Below are positions 59,841 to 64,000 of a stretch of 64,000 bases of DNA, in pieces. Both the position numbers and the translations under genes were made by a program. The stretch lies in the NCBI RefSeq assembly GCF_019649055.1, contig NW_026570257.1, positions 124,001 through 188,000 on the forward strand. The letters run 5' to 3'. The notes under the pieces were generated by a model. It made no database searches, was not told where the DNA came from, and saw only the letters and a program-made list of their open reading frames with translations. Source of the DNA: Paramacrobiotus metropolitanus (taxonomy: Eukaryota; Tardigrada; Eutardigrada; Parachela; Macrobiotidae). Each line of letters begins with the position of its first letter. Positions within the stretch are counted from its first letter, which is position 1.

Positions 59841-62800
59841 CTATTCGTTAAAATACTTCCAAAGCTTGTAACAGCTTGCAATAAAAGTTACCAAGCCCGC
59901 CACAGCTGCTAGTACTTGATAGCACGGACCTCTCCGGCGTCTCCGCTCTTCCGATTTAACCGCTTTAGATCGGGGGGAGCGCAACAATGGAAGTAGTTCT
60001 TCAGCGGTGGCCCTCGTTTCGCTGTCATACCACAGACAACGGCGAATGGCTTCGGCGATCCCGGCTGGAGTGTGCTTCGGTTCCAGCAGAACAAACCCCG
60101 CCTCGACCAGCCTGATGAAACTTTCAGCATCGACATTATCGCCCCTCTTCTTGTTGCCTTTGTCAACATCAAACATCCACAGTTCCTCCATCATGCAGTT
60201 AACCATTTCCAGCATAATACATCCCAGACTCCAGATATCCGTCTTCATGCCCACTTCCGTGGGAGGATCTCGCAGGTACTTCCCGCACATTTCCGGCGAC
60301 ATGTAACGGAAGCTACCGTGCAGGTGCGCGGTGCCTGCGCTGCTATGTTCGATTTGGATGAAATCATCCAGATCACCGATTACCAGTACTTCCCTAACCG
60401 CCTCGTTACCCTGTATGAGGCGGATAAATATGTTTCCGGGCTTGAGGTCGCCATGAACGATGTTGTTTTGATGCAGAAAGCCCAGTCCGTTCGCGATCTG
60501 TGACATGCATGCCGCGGCTGTTTCCACGTCTAACTGCATTAACGAAGAAGCGTCAAAATGTTCATGTGGTGGATTGCGTCGCAGCTGATTATGTTTTTGG
60601 AACTCCGCTAAAAGGCCAGCCAAGTCTCCACCTGTTGCAAAGGCAAAGGGAAGCAATAAGCGACAAGGAAAAGGCGCTTGTACAGCATGCATAACAACAC
60701 TAATTCCATGAGATAATTTTTGAGACGAGGTACATAGTATTAAAGCGCTATCTGTTACGTATGTGACATGTTTCGCTTATTTTTGACCGGAGCGAAGCGA
60801 AGGTCTTCCTAATTCAGCTCCAGTGCTTAGCTTCACTTGTGTCCGTTACGGAAGTCTAGCTATGACGTCATCCTGGATAAGTCAGATGACGTCACGGCTC
60901 TATACAGTAGTTTTGCAGTGCTCACTTGTGTCCGTTACGGAAGTCTAGCTATGACGTCATCCTGGATAAGTCAGATGACGTCACGGCTCTGTACAGTACT
61001 TTTGCAGTGCTTAACTTGTGTCCGTTACGAAAGTCCCAAATATGACTTTACCGCGGACTAGCCCGATAACGCCATGAGACTGTAGAACAGTTTTGCACTG
61101 CTTATCTTGTGTCTGTTGGGGAAGCACCGTTGATGGTAACGTGGTGTTTCCTGTATGCTTAAAACGCTAATGAAGAACACAGGGCACTTCAAATAGCAAC
61201 CTTTCCCAATGTCGCATTCGAATAAAACGTGCCTAACTTATAGAAGAAGCTCGACAAGTAAGGGCACCCTGGCTTAGATAATGAAGACCCGTGCCAACCC
61301 TGGCTTAGGCAGTTGTAAGAAGCAACTGGGGGTGATCACCAATTTTAACAGTGCCGGCAATAATTCAAAAAGGTCACCCAGAGCTTGGTTAAAATCGACT
61401 GGCAAATAGACACTCCATTGTTTGCGTAAAATTCCGTTGTTTGTTACAACATTTATTTAGAGAAGCGGGCTTATGATACCTAAACGGTTTCTAAACTAAT
61501 TACCTTCAACTCTGGCAACAACTAAAAAACGAATTTTTAATGGGAGGAGGTGCTTTAGGGACCCTGGGTTGAACTGCTTCAACCCGGCAACGTCTGCTAG
61601 GTGGAAAAACCACCAGTACTAGTTCGCCAGTTTTACAACACCAGGACTATTGTTATTGCCTGGGTCACATATGCGTTAGATTAGATAGAGCAAAGATAGT
61701 GTATTTTAGTTGCATACTGTATTTTAGTACCTTAAAAAACCTACATGGCTTAAAACCCACTGAAAAATAACGTAAAAGTACTACGAAGTGTATCTAAATC
61801 GGCTCTTATGGTAATAATTTGGGATTAAATTGGTGATAACTCCATATGAGTATCTCACAATTTCAGTATTACACAAAGTCTGCAGCTCTTTTGAAAAAAC
61901 TGTGAATTTACACTGAAAAAAACACTGAAAAACAGAAAACACTCAAAAAATAACGCAAAGTTCTACGAAGTGTATCTAAATCGGCTGTTATGGTAAAATT
62001 TGGGATTAAATTGGTGATAACTTCATATGAGTATCTCACAATTTCAGTATCCCACAAAAGTCTGCAGCTCTTCTGTAAAAAAACTGTGAATTTTCAAAAA
62101 CAGCTGGTGGAAATTCCACCGCTTGGGCATTGTCGTAGGACAGTAACATGCTGCCTGAACAGGCACAATAACCAGAGCCGCACACTTCATATGATTCAGC
62201 CGTTGCGTACTAAGAGTAGCCAAACCATAACACTGTCAGCAAACTGATCAAAATATCAAACAAATAAGGACATCTCAGTGCTTTTATAATAGCATAAATG
62301 CTAATAAAACATTTTTCTTATCATATCACAATATTTTCTTCGACTGCAATAGGAAAAAGAACAATAGAGACGTTGTGGATCGAAGCAGCCAACAATAAAT
62401 ATGGCTGGCTATGATCAGTGTTATGCTCATGAAAACTGGCGCAGCCCACCATGACCCTGTTGCATACTGACCGGAATTCAAACATTTTTGAGTATAAATT
62501 CAACCATGAACCTTTTCATGATGAATTAAATTGCACAAGCTAACTATTATAAAGTGTAAGCAGCTACCACAGCCAGGTTGATTCGAGTAGATCAAGTAGC
62601 CACAATGTTGTGTACAACGGGGTTTGTGTGGTGTCGCACCGGCAACCACCGTGCCCACTGCCCACACCGCCCGTATTGTATATCGTTAATGCCCAAGCGG
62701 TGCCACCTACCCACCTACCCACCTACCCTTCAAATTCTAAACTACTGCAGCAAAAATTTTGGAAAAACATAGTTCAGGGTTATTTATTGTTATTCTGGTA

Positions 62801-63648
62801 TGAATTTCAACTTCGACAAAAATTCCTTGATACCTCGGGCATTGCCGGGTTAAGCAAATTTGCCGTAGTTTTAATTTCGCTGTAATCACGGTTTAGTGTC
62901 AGAAATAACTGAAAATACTCATAAAAGATACTGGACATACGGTAATAACTTAAAATGATCAATTTGTATTTGTTGACGGGTGATATGTGGCAAATTCTGG
63001 GAACAACTGCTCTAAGCTTGCTTAACTACAAAGTGAGAAAACTAAAACTGAAAGAAGAAAGAAAGAACAGAAATGACAGAAGAACGGTGGCAAAAAGTTT
63101 AGTCTGGTTTTCAGTTTTTCCTACATGTTGTCCGAGAATGATTTACAAAATTTCAATGAATTTTTTGTCGGCGGGCCATGCAACAAAGCTTCTTGACCAA
63201 GCTGTGAAATCGCTTCGCTCCGGTCTGCTAAGGCACGCCAACGTGCATTTTTCTAGTAATAATAGCGAGTAATACACAATGACAAATGTACACTTAAGTT
63301 GACCTGACTGGCGTAATAGTCCATCATCAGATGCACCGTACAATCCGGACCGGGTTTGGTGAGGTCAATAGAAATCTGATGATAAGCGGCAATGTGGTCG
63401 TGATGGATGTTGACTAATGTCTCATAACGACGGACCAGTTTTTGCCTGGACTGTTCAGCCGTAAATATATTCTTCTTGAGATGAGCCACTTTAACGGTTA
63501 CAGTCGGCGCACCCACATAGTCTCCATACTCGGTAATTGTCGCAGCGTAAACGTAACCGAAAGAACCCTGAGCGATATGTTCACCCTCTGCAATTTGATA
63601 CCGACAGGTTTTTCCATATGATACTGGCTCGATAGGAATTACTTCCAT
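59841..63648 (-). CDS. K3: membrane-anchored divergent protein kinase
   Basis: Exons 63309-63648 and 59841-60631 join as A|GT (Ser) to give 376 residues. The ATG at 63648 (MEVIPIEPVSYGKTCRY) aligns with the starts of K1 and K2. The ATP loop is IAQGSFGYV (first Gly replaced by Ala), VTVKV carries the Lys, and RRYETL offers a Glu where K1 and K2 have Gln in the presumed helix C. The C-lobe has LHQNNIVHGDLKPGNIF, VLVIGDLDDFI, GSFRYMSPEM and MKTDIWSLGCIMLEMVNC; the catalytic and metal Asp are present, so activity is possible. A basic RRRR stretch and a C-terminal helix (VLAAVAGLVTFIASC) end in KLWKYFNE. The 2.7-kb intron is far longer than in K1 (0.4 kb) or K2 (0.7 kb) because it contains two repeat blocks, one rich in TGACGTCA sites. 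Confidence 0.85.
60834..61110. repeat. ~89-bp tandem repeat carrying paired CRE-like TGACGTCA sites
   Basis: CACTTGTGTCCGTTACGGAAG starts units at 60834 and 60923, a diverged unit at about 61013 and a remnant at about 61103. The first two units each contain ATGACGTCAT and ATGACGTCAC about 20 bp apart, perfect matches to the CREB/ATF palindrome; the third has lost both. It lies in the K3 intron near exon 2. The open plus-strand frame at 60837-61061 is a repeat artefact. Confidence 0.85.
61760..62095. repeat. ~180-bp duplication in the K3 intron
   Basis: Two copies (about 61760-61910 and 61945-62095) share GAAGTGTATCTAAATCGGCT, TTTGGGATTAAATTGGTGAT, CATATGAGTATCTCACAATT and TCTGCAGCTCTT with few differences. 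Non-coding. Confidence 0.85.
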
Positions 63649-64000
63649 TTTTGAAATAAACCAATGCTCAACAGTTATAATCTTCGTTAACACCTAACTG
63701 ATCAGAAGCAGAATAATCGGTGCGAGAGTATTTATTTATATGCACAGAAACGCACGACAAGTATATCTTCCACAAAGAACTCAGTATGACTACGTACATT
63801 CACAAGCGATATCATACTTATCAGATTTGTCGCCATTTCAGTGCGCTCGATCTTCACAGTAGCGAGTTTTCTTTTCAGTACAATAAAATTTGCAAGAGTG
63901 AACATCTGCGAACGTCGGACATGGCTTAACCTATACTGCAAGCTCGGCTAGGAACCGGTGCGTCACGTAAACTATAACTGTATCGCTAATACTGAATACT
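63649..64000. other. Upstream flank of K3
   Basis: The presumed K3 promoter and 5' UTR. No other feature seen up to the window end. Confidence 0.4.

Noticed and set aside
60837-61061. 74-codon plus-strand frame with a repeated peptide
   Set aside because: Produced by the CRE-containing tandem repeat; no other support.
62955-63272. 105-codon plus-strand frame with a basic stretch
   Set aside because: In the K3 intron, overlapping toward exon 1 on the other strand. No domain, no splice partner.

Overview
The window is animal nuclear DNA. Genes are split into exons with GT-AG introns, intergenic DNA is AT-rich, and the proteins are metazoan types: imidazolonepropionase, a natriuretic-peptide-type receptor guanylate cyclase, cytosolic phenylalanyl-tRNA synthetase alpha, the bHLH-zipper factor MAX, TFIIE alpha, an Ig-domain membrane protein and a Ly6-type three-finger protein. 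Introns are short to moderate and there is about one gene per 5-6 kb, which suits a compact invertebrate. A tardigrade or another ecdysozoan is my guess; nothing in the sequence proves it.

Layout. At 1-8.4 kb (+) lie the last seven exons of imidazolonepropionase (AMDHD1); the window opens inside its first exon. Its first intron carries an 88-bp satellite inside a 3.3-kb segment bounded by 52-bp direct repeats. From 8.4 to 20 kb there is a field of relics: decayed AMDHD1 exons alternate with decayed pieces of the guanylate cyclase gene that lies intact downstream. At 21.3-32.7 kb (-) is a complete 21-exon receptor guanylate cyclase; its splice phases sum to exactly 1062 codons plus stop. At 34.0-39.3 kb (-) is an 8-exon FARSA of 508 codons, head-to-head with the 4-exon MAX gene (39.7-41.9 kb, +). 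Then come a two-exon Ig/TM gene (42.4-43.2, +), TFIIE alpha (44.3-45.5, +, with a 10-bp frameshifting duplication), a two-exon Ly6-type gene (46.1-46.7, -), and a four-exon F-box gene with an N-terminal Tudor/SH3-like segment (48.3-50.8, +, with a TG-repeat frameshift).

From 51 to 64 kb lie three related two-exon genes (K1 -, K2 +, K3 -) for a divergent, C-terminally membrane-anchored protein kinase family. All have HGD (or HGN) for HRD and DLD (or GLE) for DFG. K1 has lost both catalytic aspartates. K2 has a splice phase mismatch. This cluster is the best candidate here for something lineage-specific and undescribed.

Functionally the conserved genes are unrelated neighbours (histidine catabolism, cGMP signalling, translation, transcription). 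The only evident shared regulatory DNA is the 441-bp FARSA/MAX divergent promoter. All gene models were built by reading exons, splice sites and phase by eye; no database search or transcript data was used.
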